DNA of 6,938 nt from Endomicrobium sp. (GTDB lineage: Bacteria; Elusimicrobiota; Endomicrobiia; Endomicrobiales; Endomicrobiaceae). The notes below the pieces were generated by a model that was not told the origin of the DNA, did no database searches, and worked only from the letters and a program-made list of their open reading frames with translations. The first letter of the stretch is position 1. Each line of letters starts with the position of its first letter. Below are positions 1 to 6,022 of this stretch, piece by piece. The translations under genes were made by a program, and so were the position numbers. The stretch covers positions 1 through 6,938 of the forward strand of contig JAIRSP010000032.1 of assembly GCA_031255375.1 (NCBI GenBank), read 5' to 3'.

Positions 1-1020
1 AATAGAAAAACCTCTTCTCAAACAAACTATACCATTAGTTCTTTCCGTAAATATAGAGCGAATACCTAAAACTCTTCCAACCTCATATCCTATGATAATA
101 CCACCAATAGCAGGAGAAACAACAAGATCAATTTTTATATTACTTTCCTTAATTTTATTAACTAGTTCTTTAGCTAATCTCGTAGTATTTCTATGGTTTT
201 GTAGAATTAATGCAGATTGAAAATACGTATCAGAATGAAGGCCACTTGTAAGTTCAAAATGCCCATTTAAAAGAGCTTTATTTTTTTTAAATAATTCCTT
301 AAGTTCAATCAACCCTTCTTTTTCTATTTCTTTTATTTTTTTTTCATTAGAAATAGATTTTTTAAAAAAAATATTTTTTATACCCCAATATGATAAAACA
401 AAACCAACAATAATATTAAGAATTTTTACAGCCCAAATTGGTAAAAATGCACCAATGAAATGGCCAATTAAAATTACAAAAGACATAAACATAGGCGTTG
501 CTAACATAAAGCCAGATGCAAAAATACTGGTTTCTTTAAATTTCATATCGCGTTTGCTTACTTCAAGTGAAAATATACCCATAATGAACAAAATGGTAAT
601 TGGATTTGCCATATCTAATCCAATTAAACCAAAAAATAAAGCCTTACCTTTAATTATTTCAGGATTAATAAAATCGTGTAATATTTGCCCTGTAGATAAA
701 AACATTCTTAAAAAAAATATTCCTGTTACAATAAAAAATAACCCAAACGAAATCAATACAATACCAATAATAACATCAAAAATACGTTGATATTTCTGCA
801 TTTTTTTTACAAGTGCAGATATTGAAAAAACAGCTAAACTTACATATATAAGATCAACAATTGACAAACCTAAAATACCTATTAACATTTCTGTAACTGG
901 CATAGTTAATGATAATGTAAAAACCAACATGCAAACAGGGCCAATTCCACCGGCCTGTAACATAAGACCTAATTTCAATCCATCAAATAAAAAAGCATTT
1001 CTACTTCTTGTGGAACTCAT
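1..1020 (-). CDS. pyrE: LysE-family membrane domain fused in frame to orotate phosphoribosyltransferase; 3' end outside window
   Basis: The frame is open for 340 codons from the ATG at 1020 to the window edge. Residues 1-220 form a LysE/RhtB-type transporter: about six hydrophobic helices (near 11-40, 45-71, 81-104, 127-152, 166-194 and 196-219) with GLMLQAGGIGPVCMLVF at the first helix and LDMANPITILF at the fourth, both LysE landmarks. After a charged linker (221-231) residues 232-340 match the Thermus-type PyrE: LLNGHFELTSGLHSD at 250-264, SPAIGGIIIGYEVGR at 302-316 and LRRGFSI at the edge. PyrE attaches the PRPP ribose phosphate to orotate, the step missing from the rest of the cluster. 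Its PRPP motif lies beyond the window. No convincing in-frame ATG exists at the PyrE start. The linker contains an A9 tract where one extra A would split the frame into two overlapping genes, so fusion, slippage or sequence error are all possible. The LysE substrate is unknown. Confidence 0.85.
   Translation of the reverse strand, partial: MSSTRSRNAFLFDGLKLGLMLQAGGIGPVCMLVFTLSLTMPVTEMLIGILGLSIVDLIYVSLAVFSISALVKKMQKYQRIFDVIIGIVLISFGLFFIVTGIFFLRMFLSTGQILHDFINPEIIKGKALFFGLIGLDMANPITILFIMGIFSLEVSKRDMKFKETSIFASGFMLATPMFMSFVILIGHFIGAFLPIWAVKILNIIVGFVLSYWGIKNIFFKKSISNEKKIKEIEKEGLIELKELFKKNKALLNGHFELTSGLHSDTYFQSALILQNHRNTTRLAKELVNKIKESNIKIDLVVSPAIGGIIIGYEVGRVLGIRSIFTERTNGIVCLRRGFSI
336..347 (-). repeat. 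ATG plus A9 tract at the LysE-PyrE junction; possible slippage or frameshift site
   Basis: On the minus strand an ATG at 347-345 is followed by nine A (344-336). This ATG is out of frame with the fused protein and closes at once (three lysines then TAA). With ten A instead, it would run straight into the PyrE domain as MKKKIKEIEKEGLIEL, while the LysE frame would stop at a TGA about 15 codons after the tract. No clear Shine-Dalgarno precedes this ATG. Confidence 0.6.
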
Positions 1021-1021
1021 A

Positions 1022-1678
1022 TTACTCGCATCCTTTTATAATTTGTATTCTATTATAGATATCTTTCAAAACCTCAACTGGATTAATTGCATTCAAAACG
1101 GGTCTACCAACAACTATAAAATCTGCACCTTCTCTAATAGCAACCTCGGGCGTCGCAATTCTTTTTTGATCATCATTAACACCATCTAGTCTAATTCCAG
1201 GAGTTACAACATGAAATTTTTTTCCACACTCTCTTTTTATTAACGATATTTCAAGTGGCGATGATATTACACCGTCAATACCACAATGTTTTGCGATGTT
1301 TGCCATCTTTAAAACCTCTTCTTTTGTCGTCGTTTTACTGGTTAAAATTGTTACAGCCCATATTTTTGGTCTATTTTTTACAGATGCAGCAGCAGTAAGC
1401 ATATTTATTCCACCAACAGAATGAACAGTCAAGCTAAAAACACCAAGTTCAATAGCCGATTCAACAGATAGTTTCACAATTGCAGGTATATCATGAAATT
1501 TCAAATCTAAAAATACATTTTTACCATTATCTTTTATAGTTTTAATTATCTTCTCTCCACAACGAAGAAATAATACTGGTCCTATTTTATAAAGATCAAC
1601 ATAAGAAGCTGTTTTTTTTACAAGCTCGCTAGCTTTGTTAAAATTACAAACATCAAGTGCAAGTATTATTTTTTTCAT
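1022..1678 (-). CDS. pyrF: Orotidine 5'-phosphate decarboxylase
   Basis: PyrF decarboxylates OMP to UMP, the last step of the pathway, as a dimeric TIM barrel without cofactors. The 218 residues are typical for a bacterial group 1 enzyme. The catalytic tetrad is present: Lys31 in LYKIGP, then Asp58, Lys60 and Asp63 in DLKFHDIP. The phosphate-binding parts VTPGIR at 158-163 and VVGRPVL at 189-195 are intact. Oddity: after DIP the family has any residue then Thr (DIPNT in most bacteria), and that Thr, which contacts the nucleotide ribose in the partner subunit of characterised enzymes, is Ile67 here, so the classical family signature is broken. Everything else is intact, so the enzyme is probably active but worth a look. 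A good ribosome site precedes the start. The stop TAA is 1 base before the next gene. Confidence 0.96.
   Translation of the reverse strand: MKKIILALDVCNFNKASELVKKTASYVDLYKIGPVLFLRCGEKIIKTIKDNGKNVFLDLKFHDIPAIVKLSVESAIELGVFSLTVHSVGGINMLTAAASVKNRPKIWAVTILTSKTTTKEEVLKMANIAKHCGIDGVISSPLEISLIKRECGKKFHVVTPGIRLDGVNDDQKRIATPEVAIREGADFIVVGRPVLNAINPVEVLKDIYNRIQIIKGCE
1031..1036 (-). promoter_or_regulatory. Ribosome binding site of the LysE-PyrE frame, inside the end of pyrF
   Basis: AAAGGA on the minus strand lies in the last codons of pyrF, 10 bases before the ATG at 1020. It supports that start and suggests coupling of pyrF and the downstream frame. Confidence 0.5.
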
Positions 1679-1683
1679 TCATT

Positions 1684-1687
1684 TCCT
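1684..1687 (-). promoter_or_regulatory. Ribosome binding site of pyrF
   Basis: AGGA on the minus strand, within AAAAGGAAATGA, ends 5 bases before the ATG at 1678. It is one of the clearest Shine-Dalgarno sites in the window and supports that start. A second ATG four bases upstream is out of frame and closes after nine codons. Confidence 0.6.
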
Positions 1688-1694
1688 TTTAAGT

Positions 1695-1713
1695 ATTTAT
1701 TTAAAAAATAAAT
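1695..1713. repeat. Perfect A/T-only inverted repeat between pyrD and pyrF
   Basis: The plus strand reads atttattt, aaa, aaataaat: two perfect 8-base arms around a 3-base loop, filling half of the 38-base spacer just after the pyrD stop. With no G-C pairs the RNA hairpin is weak and it is not followed by a U tract, so it is probably not a terminator; it may simply reflect base composition, or may affect mRNA processing. Confidence 0.5.
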
Positions 1714-1716
1714 TTA

Positions 1717-2667
1717 TCAAAGTTTATCATTAGCAAAACCAATTATATTCTTTAATAAAGTTATATTTTTTTCTTTTAGTATATTTTTAATTTCATGAAT
1801 AATTTTTATCAAATTTTTAGGAGATAACAAACATGAGCTCCCAATACTAACTGCCGTTGCTCCAGCAACAATAAATTCAATAGCATCTTCTCCAGTCATT
1901 ATTCCACCACATCCAATAATTGGTAATTTTGTATTATTATAAACATCATATACGCAACGTATTGACATAGGCTTTATACAAGGCCCAGAAACTCCACCAC
2001 TTAATACGAAGGGTTTTGAATTCAAATTAAATGTCTTAATATTTATATTCATTGCAGGATACGTATTTGCAAGTGTTATTCCGTCAACGCCTGAGTTTTG
2101 CACAATTAACGCAAGCCTTGAAATATCAGTTAATAATGGAGAAAGTTTAGCAATAATTGGTACTTTTGATACATTTTTTACTTCTGTTACTATTTTACTA
2201 ACTAAACGAAAATCATGACAAATGATTTTTTTATTTAAATTAGGGCATGACAAATTAAGCTCTATAGCAGATACATATTTTTTTTCACATAATATTTTTG
2301 TCATTTCAATATACTCATTTACTTCGCCACCAGCAATACTAACGATAATTGGTACTTTAATATTTTTTAATTTTTCAAGATGAAATTTAACAAAATTTTC
2401 AATTCCAACATTTTGTAAGCCTATAGAATTTAGGAGTCCGGATTCAACCTCAGCAATTCTAGGTTGCAAATTACCATCACGCGATTTCAGCGTAATCGTT
2501 TTCGTAGTTATAGCTCCAAGCGCATTTAAAGAAATAAAATTCGAAAGCTCATAACCATAACCAAAAGTTCCAGATGCCGTAATAACTGGATTTTTCAATC
2601 TAATACCAGCAAAATTTACACTTGTATCAACATTGTTTACCTTATTCATTTTCTGATTTATGTTCAT
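1717..2667 (-). CDS. pyrD: Dihydroorotate dehydrogenase B (NAD+), catalytic subunit
   Basis: This FMN barrel enzyme oxidises dihydroorotate to orotate and works with PyrK. The 316 residues include LKNPVITASGTFGYG at 24-38, TTKTIT with Lys56, NSIGLQN at 80-86, ELNLSCPN at 136-143 with Cys141 as the catalytic base that defines class 1 enzymes, AKLSP at 173-177, SGGVSGPCIKP at 223-233, GCGGI at 252-256 and the FMN phosphate site AGATAVSIGSS at 268-278. Adjacency of pyrK makes it class 1B (sometimes called pyrDB). Usual length is 300-311, so the ATG at 2667 may be a few codons early; Met7 at 2649 is the alternative, and neither has a strong ribosome site. The stop is TGA. It departs slightly from consensus at NTYPAMNINI (usually NT, two residues, GMAID), which looks like divergence rather than loss. 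Confidence 0.97.
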   Translation of the reverse strand: MNINQKMNKVNNVDTSVNFAGIRLKNPVITASGTFGYGYELSNFISLNALGAITTKTITLKSRDGNLQPRIAEVESGLLNSIGLQNVGIENFVKFHLEKLKNIKVPIIVSIAGGEVNEYIEMTKILCEKKYVSAIELNLSCPNLNKKIICHDFRLVSKIVTEVKNVSKVPIIAKLSPLLTDISRLALIVQNSGVDGITLANTYPAMNINIKTFNLNSKPFVLSGGVSGPCIKPMSIRCVYDVYNNTKLPIIGCGGIMTGEDAIEFIVAGATAVSIGSSCLLSPKNLIKIIHEIKNILKEKNITLLKNIIGFANDKL

Positions 2668-2827
2668 AAAACATTTTCTATTTTGGAAATATTATTTTAT
2701 AATTTCCATTTTCTTAACGATTAATTGACAATAATATTTCTATAATCTCGACTCACAGGGAAATACTTTTTATAAATTTAACTCGATAAATATAAAAACA
2801 CTTCGATTAAAAACTTTTTATCATTTT
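2668..2827. other. 160-base spacer between pyrK and pyrD; no gene recognised
   Basis: The spacer is long for this otherwise tight cluster. It holds no ORF of credible length, no clear GC-rich terminator and no promoter with both boxes at proper spacing. The only structure seen is an imperfect inverted repeat at 2685-2707 (ggaaat ... atttcc on both ends, 6 paired bases, A/T-rich centre) just upstream of the pyrD start. The most G+C-rich patch, around 2748-2762 (ctcgactcacagggaa on the plus strand), is unexplained. It could be a decayed gene, an internal promoter region or simple drift. Confidence 0.5.
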
Positions 2828-3610
2828 TTATAATTCAATATCTTTAATTCTAAAAACAGGACCATCTTTGCATACTTTTTTATTTTGCCCATTTACATTT
2901 ATAACACATCCTTGGCAGTTACCACAGCCACATGCCATTTTTTCTTCAACAGAAACAAATCCATCTATGTTTTTACTTTTCGCAATACATAAAGTTTTTT
3001 TAACCATTGAAATTGGGCCACAAACAAAAATAACACTTTTATTATTTAATTCCTTACATAATAAATCAGTGATATACCCTTTATATCCTGCAGATCCATC
3101 TTCGGTTGATAAAACAGTTTTCCATCCTAATTTAGAAAAATTGTTCAAATATAGTAAATCAGACTTTGACCTTGCTCCATAGTATAAAATTCCATTATTC
3201 TTAAGTTTTGATACAAGAAAATAGACTGAAGAAATGCCAGTACCACCAGCGACAACAATATTATTAAAACCAGAACGGGAATCAACTGTATCACCATTGT
3301 TAAATATTTTTATATTATAATTTTTTCCAAGCGGACCTAGTAATTTAATTGTACCATGTGTAATGCGTGATAATATTTCTGTACCTCTACCAACTACCTT
3401 ATATAAAAAAATAACGTGTCCTTTCTTGTCATCTATTCTACATACTCCAAATGGACGACGTAAAAAAACACCTGGAATACTAATCATAAAAAACTGCCCT
3501 GGATGACAATATCTATGAGCACGTATCATTTTGATTTTAAGCTCAAAATAATTAGATTGTATTCTTTTGTTGTAAATAATTTTACAATTTTCATCAAATT
3601 TATTATACAT
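2828..3610 (-). CDS. pyrK: Dihydroorotate dehydrogenase B, electron transfer subunit (FAD, 2Fe-2S)
   Basis: PyrK carries electrons from the FMN of PyrD to NAD+ through a 2Fe-2S cluster and FAD, in a PyrD2-PyrK2 complex. The 260 residues divide into an FAD-binding barrel with GQF at 38-40 and RRPFGV at 51-56 (usual RRPFSI), an NAD-binding domain starting with VVAGGTGISS at 119-128, TEDGS at 169-173 and FVCGPISM at 195-202, and a C-terminal cluster domain. Cluster ligands by homology are Cys227, Cys232, Cys235 and Cys247 (MACGxGxCxxC, then VCKDGPVF). Cys229 is additional, in a place usually held by a hydrophobic residue. The ATG is the only usable start: an in-frame TAA lies a few codons upstream. 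No Shine-Dalgarno is seen before it. Gene order pyrK then pyrD is the usual one for NAD-linked enzymes. Confidence 0.97.
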   Translation of the reverse strand: MYNKFDENCKIIYNKRIQSNYFELKIKMIRAHRYCHPGQFFMISIPGVFLRRPFGVCRIDDKKGHVIFLYKVVGRGTEILSRITHGTIKLLGPLGKNYNIKIFNNGDTVDSRSGFNNIVVAGGTGISSVYFLVSKLKNNGILYYGARSKSDLLYLNNFSKLGWKTVLSTEDGSAGYKGYITDLLCKELNNKSVIFVCGPISMVKKTLCIAKSKNIDGFVSVEEKMACGCGNCQGCVINVNGQNKKVCKDGPVFRIKDIEL

Positions 3611-3670
3611 ATTATCGATTATACATTACAAAACAGTACAGCTTTTTCATTTTTTTTCGATATATTTTAC

Positions 3671-4960
3671 CTAGATATGTGTACCATTTATATCCCAGGC
3701 TATATTTCCACCAACAATTGTTGTAGTTACTAACCCTCTAAATTCTCTACCTATAAACGGGGAATTTTTGCTTTTAGAAATTATTTTTTCAATATCAAAT
3801 TTATATAAACGCTCTGCGTCAATTATTGTAACATCGGCAATACTTCCATTTTTCAAAGTTCCTCTATTTGTGAGATTAAAAATTTTCGCAGGATTATGCG
3901 TAATCTTTGATATAGCATCGTGAAAACTCAATATACCAGTATAAACAAGTTCATTTAGAACTAAGCTTAATAAAGTTTCAAAACCTATAATTCCAAATGG
4001 TGCTAAATCAAATTCTCTATTTTTTTCTTCTTGAGTATGCGGTGCGTGATCGGTTGCTATGCAATCTATTGTTCCGTCAGCAAGTCCATCTTTTATAGCT
4101 TCGACATCTTTTTTGCTCCTTAAAGGTGGATTTACTTTTGTATTTGCATCATAAATTTTTACATCATTATCTGTTAATGTAAAATAGTGAGGACATGTTT
4201 CTGCGGTAACGTTTATTTTTTTTCTTTTTGCTTGTCTTATCAAATCAACCGAACCAGCTGTAGAAACGTGCGCGACATGCAGGCGTGCACCAGTTAATTC
4301 TGCAAGCATTATATCACGACTAACAATAATTTCTTCAGCTTGTTTAGGGATCCCTCTTAAACCTAAAAAAGTAGAATTCTTACCTTCATTCATAACACCA
4401 TTTTTAGCTAATTCGCTGTCTTCGCTATGGGAAATAACAGGAATTTTAAACATTTTTGAATATTCTAAAACGCGTCTCATAACACGTGAATTTGCTATCG
4501 AAAAACCATCATCACTCACTGCAATAATTCCAGCTTTTTTAAGCAGTCCGATTTCTGAAAGCTCTACACCACGTGATCCTTTTGTGGCACATCCAATTGG
4601 GAAGACGTTCACACATCCTTCAGTATGAGCTTTATGAAGTACAAACTCGACAATTGCTGTATTGTCAATAACCGGATCTGTGTTTGGCATACAAAAAATA
4701 CTAGTTATACCACCTTTTGCAGCAGATCGAGTGCCAGTATAAATAGTTTCCTTTGCTTCTTGGCCAGGCTCCCTCAAATGAGCATGAACATCAATAATAC
4801 CTGGAATAGCAATTTTATTTTCCCCATTGATAATCTTATCGGCATTTTTGAAAGACTTGGATACAATCGTCTTACCCTCTATAAAAATATCACCAAATAA
4901 TTCTCCATCTCTAGACGAAGGATCGATTATCCTAATATTTTTAATTTGAAGTCGATTCAT
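3671..4960 (-). CDS. pyrC: Dihydroorotase, class I (Bacillus type)
   Basis: PyrC reversibly cyclises carbamoyl aspartate to dihydroorotate with a zinc site in an amidohydrolase TIM barrel. The protein has 429 residues, as expected for the long class I family rather than the shorter E. coli class. The metal ligands all sit at the positions known from Bacillus class I enzymes: His59 and His61 in DVHAHLREPG, Asp151 in SDDGFS, His178 in ISHSED, His231 in HVAHVSTAG and Asp304 in ATDHAPHT. MPNTDP at 91-96 and NPPLR at 277-281 are further substrate-binding landmarks. The N- and C-terminal strands (PGIIDVH entry, then GSIADVTIIDA around 372-382) form the small beta domain. It lies 4 bases after pyrB with a good ribosome site, ends with TAG, and is followed by pyrK after 60 bases. 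Nothing suggests inactivation. Confidence 0.98.
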   Translation of the reverse strand: MNRLQIKNIRIIDPSSRDGELFGDIFIEGKTIVSKSFKNADKIINGENKIAIPGIIDVHAHLREPGQEAKETIYTGTRSAAKGGITSIFCMPNTDPVIDNTAIVEFVLHKAHTEGCVNVFPIGCATKGSRGVELSEIGLLKKAGIIAVSDDGFSIANSRVMRRVLEYSKMFKIPVISHSEDSELAKNGVMNEGKNSTFLGLRGIPKQAEEIIVSRDIMLAELTGARLHVAHVSTAGSVDLIRQAKRKKINVTAETCPHYFTLTDNDVKIYDANTKVNPPLRSKKDVEAIKDGLADGTIDCIATDHAPHTQEEKNREFDLAPFGIIGFETLLSLVLNELVYTGILSFHDAISKITHNPAKIFNLTNRGTLKNGSIADVTIIDAERLYKFDIEKIISKSKNSPFIGREFRGLVTTTIVGGNIAWDINGTHI

Positions 4961-4964
4961 TTTT

Positions 4965-5885
4965 TTACCTTTTCATATTTCCAAGAAGACACAAAATAGC
5001 CATTCTAACAGCTATTCCGTTAACAATCTGTTCATTAATTGCAATGTCAGGGATATCAGCAACATCGGAAGTTATTTCAATACCCCTATTCATTGGTCCA
5101 GGGTGCATAATTAAAATTTCTGGATTTGCAATTGACAATTTTTTTAGCGTTAGTTGATAAAAATTAATATATTCACGAATTGATGGAAATAGACTTTCTT
5201 GTTGACGTTCAAATTGCATTCTCAAAATATTTAAAACATCAGCCTTTTTTATCGCATCATTCAAATCAAAATATACTTTCACACCTAAACTTTCAATACC
5301 AATAGGAATTAAAGTTGACGGACCTGAAACCAAAACTTCTGCACCCATTTTTGTCAACGCCCATATATTTGATTTTGCAACTCTCGAATGCAAAATATCA
5401 CCAACAATTAAAACTTTCAACCCTTCTATTTTTTTTTTTTTTTCATATATTGTATACAAATCCAATAATCCCTGAGTAGGATGTTCGTGAAAGCCATCTC
5501 CAGCATTTATAACCGATATGTTTAATTTTTTTGCAAGTATATCTGGTGCGCCAGACAGCATATGCCTTATAACTATATAATTAGCACCCATAGCCTCAAG
5601 TGCTCTTCCTGTATCTACTAAACTCTCGCCCTTCGCAACACTTGAATTTCCAACAGTAATATTCACAACATCGGCAGATAACTTTTTAGCAGCGATCTCA
5701 AACGATGTTCTAGTACGAGTAGAAGGCTCATAAAAAAGTGTAACTACTGTCTTGCCACGTAATGAATCAACTTTACCAGATTTTTTAAAGAGATCTTTGT
5801 ATAACTTTACAGAATCTAAAATATTTTGTAAATCACTTTTATTTAAATGCTCAATACCAAGTAAATCTTTAAATTTTAGAAACAT
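4965..5885 (-). CDS. pyrB: Aspartate carbamoyltransferase catalytic chain
   Basis: PyrB condenses carbamoyl phosphate and aspartate to N-carbamoyl-aspartate, the committed step of pyrimidine synthesis, as a cytoplasmic trimer. The 306-residue length is normal. The carbamoyl phosphate loop STRTRTSFE is at 55-63, the mobile loop from the neighbouring chain SSVAKGES at 81-88 with Lys85, then RHMLSGAPD from 107, HPTQGLLDL at 135-143, HSR at 166-168, RMQ at 222-224 and HPGPMNRG at 261-268, covering the known substrate contacts. No regulatory chain (pyrI) is adjacent, so a Bacillus-like unregulated trimer is likely. The ATG is fixed by homology at the N-terminus, but no good Shine-Dalgarno sequence precedes it; only A-rich sequence is seen. 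Oddity: codons for four lysines in a row around 149-152 lie in a run of 15 A. pyrC starts 4 bases downstream. Confidence 0.98.
   Translation of the reverse strand: MFLKFKDLLGIEHLNKSDLQNILDSVKLYKDLFKKSGKVDSLRGKTVVTLFYEPSTRTRTSFEIAAKKLSADVVNITVGNSSVAKGESLVDTGRALEAMGANYIVIRHMLSGAPDILAKKLNISVINAGDGFHEHPTQGLLDLYTIYEKKKKIEGLKVLIVGDILHSRVAKSNIWALTKMGAEVLVSGPSTLIPIGIESLGVKVYFDLNDAIKKADVLNILRMQFERQQESLFPSIREYINFYQLTLKKLSIANPEILIMHPGPMNRGIEITSDVADIPDIAINEQIVNGIAVRMAILCLLGNMKR
4968..4973 (-). promoter_or_regulatory. Ribosome binding site of pyrC, inside the end of pyrB
   Basis: The minus strand reads AAAAGG at 4973-4968, covering the last codons of pyrB, 7 bases before the pyrC ATG. This supports the start chosen for pyrC and suggests translational coupling of the two genes. 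Confidence 0.6.
5429..5443 (-). repeat. A15 homopolymer tract inside pyrB
   Basis: Fifteen consecutive T on the plus strand (A on the coding strand) encode the lysines of the YEKKKKIEG segment of PyrB. The frame is intact as given: motifs are correct both before and after it. Tracts of this length are prone to replication, transcription and sequencing slippage; in AT-rich insect endosymbionts polymerase slippage at poly(A) tracts is documented. Confidence 0.95.
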
Positions 5886-5958
5886 TTTATTTTTGCCATT
5901 TCAAAAAAAATGTATAACCATTAACGTAAGACTGCTAATTATTATCTATAAAAAACAT

Positions 5959-5987
5959 TTTATATTTTTGATTGTTACATATAACAA
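5959..5987 (-). promoter_or_regulatory. Candidate sigma70-type promoter for the pyr cluster
   Basis: In the spacer between purE and pyrB the minus strand reads TTGTTA (5987-5982), a 17-base spacer, then TATAAA (5964-5959). This matches 4 of 6 bases of the -35 consensus and 5 of 6 of the -10, at the ideal spacing. Transcription would begin near 5952, leaving a leader of about 66 bases before pyrB. The location, at the only sizeable gap between the purine pair and the pyr genes, is what a pyr promoter needs. In sequence this AT-rich such matches arise by chance, so this remains a candidate. Confidence 0.4.
5972..5987. promoter_or_regulatory. Perfect 6+4+6 palindrome over the candidate -35 box; possible operator
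   Basis: The plus strand reads ttgtta, cata, taacaa, two perfect 6-base inverted arms around a 4-base centre. One arm is the proposed -35 box, so a dimeric repressor bound here would block the polymerase. It is also partly overlapped by a 7-base direct repeat, caacact, present at 5985-5991 and 6000-6006, 15 bases apart start to start. No known regulator motif is recognised. As RNA the arms form only a weak hairpin without a following U tract, so a terminator is less likely than an operator. Confidence 0.3.
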
Positions 5988-6022
5988 CACTTTACGGGGC
6001 AACACTATAAAAAATATTTCAA

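Noticed and set aside
312..320. Internal PyrE start at a TTG within the linker (preceded by AGAAGGG).
   Set aside because: The purine-rich box abuts the TTG with no spacing, so initiation there is implausible; the A9/ATG explanation is better.
455..790. Plus-strand open frame within the LysE-PyrE region.
   Set aside because: It lies opposite the LysE-like membrane domain, whose helices and family motifs are convincing on the minus strand; low-GC sequence without stops explains it.
3611..3623. Exact TATAAT on the minus strand (3623-3618) just before pyrK, suggesting an internal promoter and leaderless message.
   Set aside because: No -35-like hexamer lies 16-18 bases upstream and such hexamers are expected by chance in this composition.
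5886..5958. PyrR-type attenuator or other known riboswitch in the pyrB leader.
   Set aside because: No PyrR-binding consensus, no alternative stem pairs and no terminator hairpin with U tract could be found in the short A/T-rich leader.
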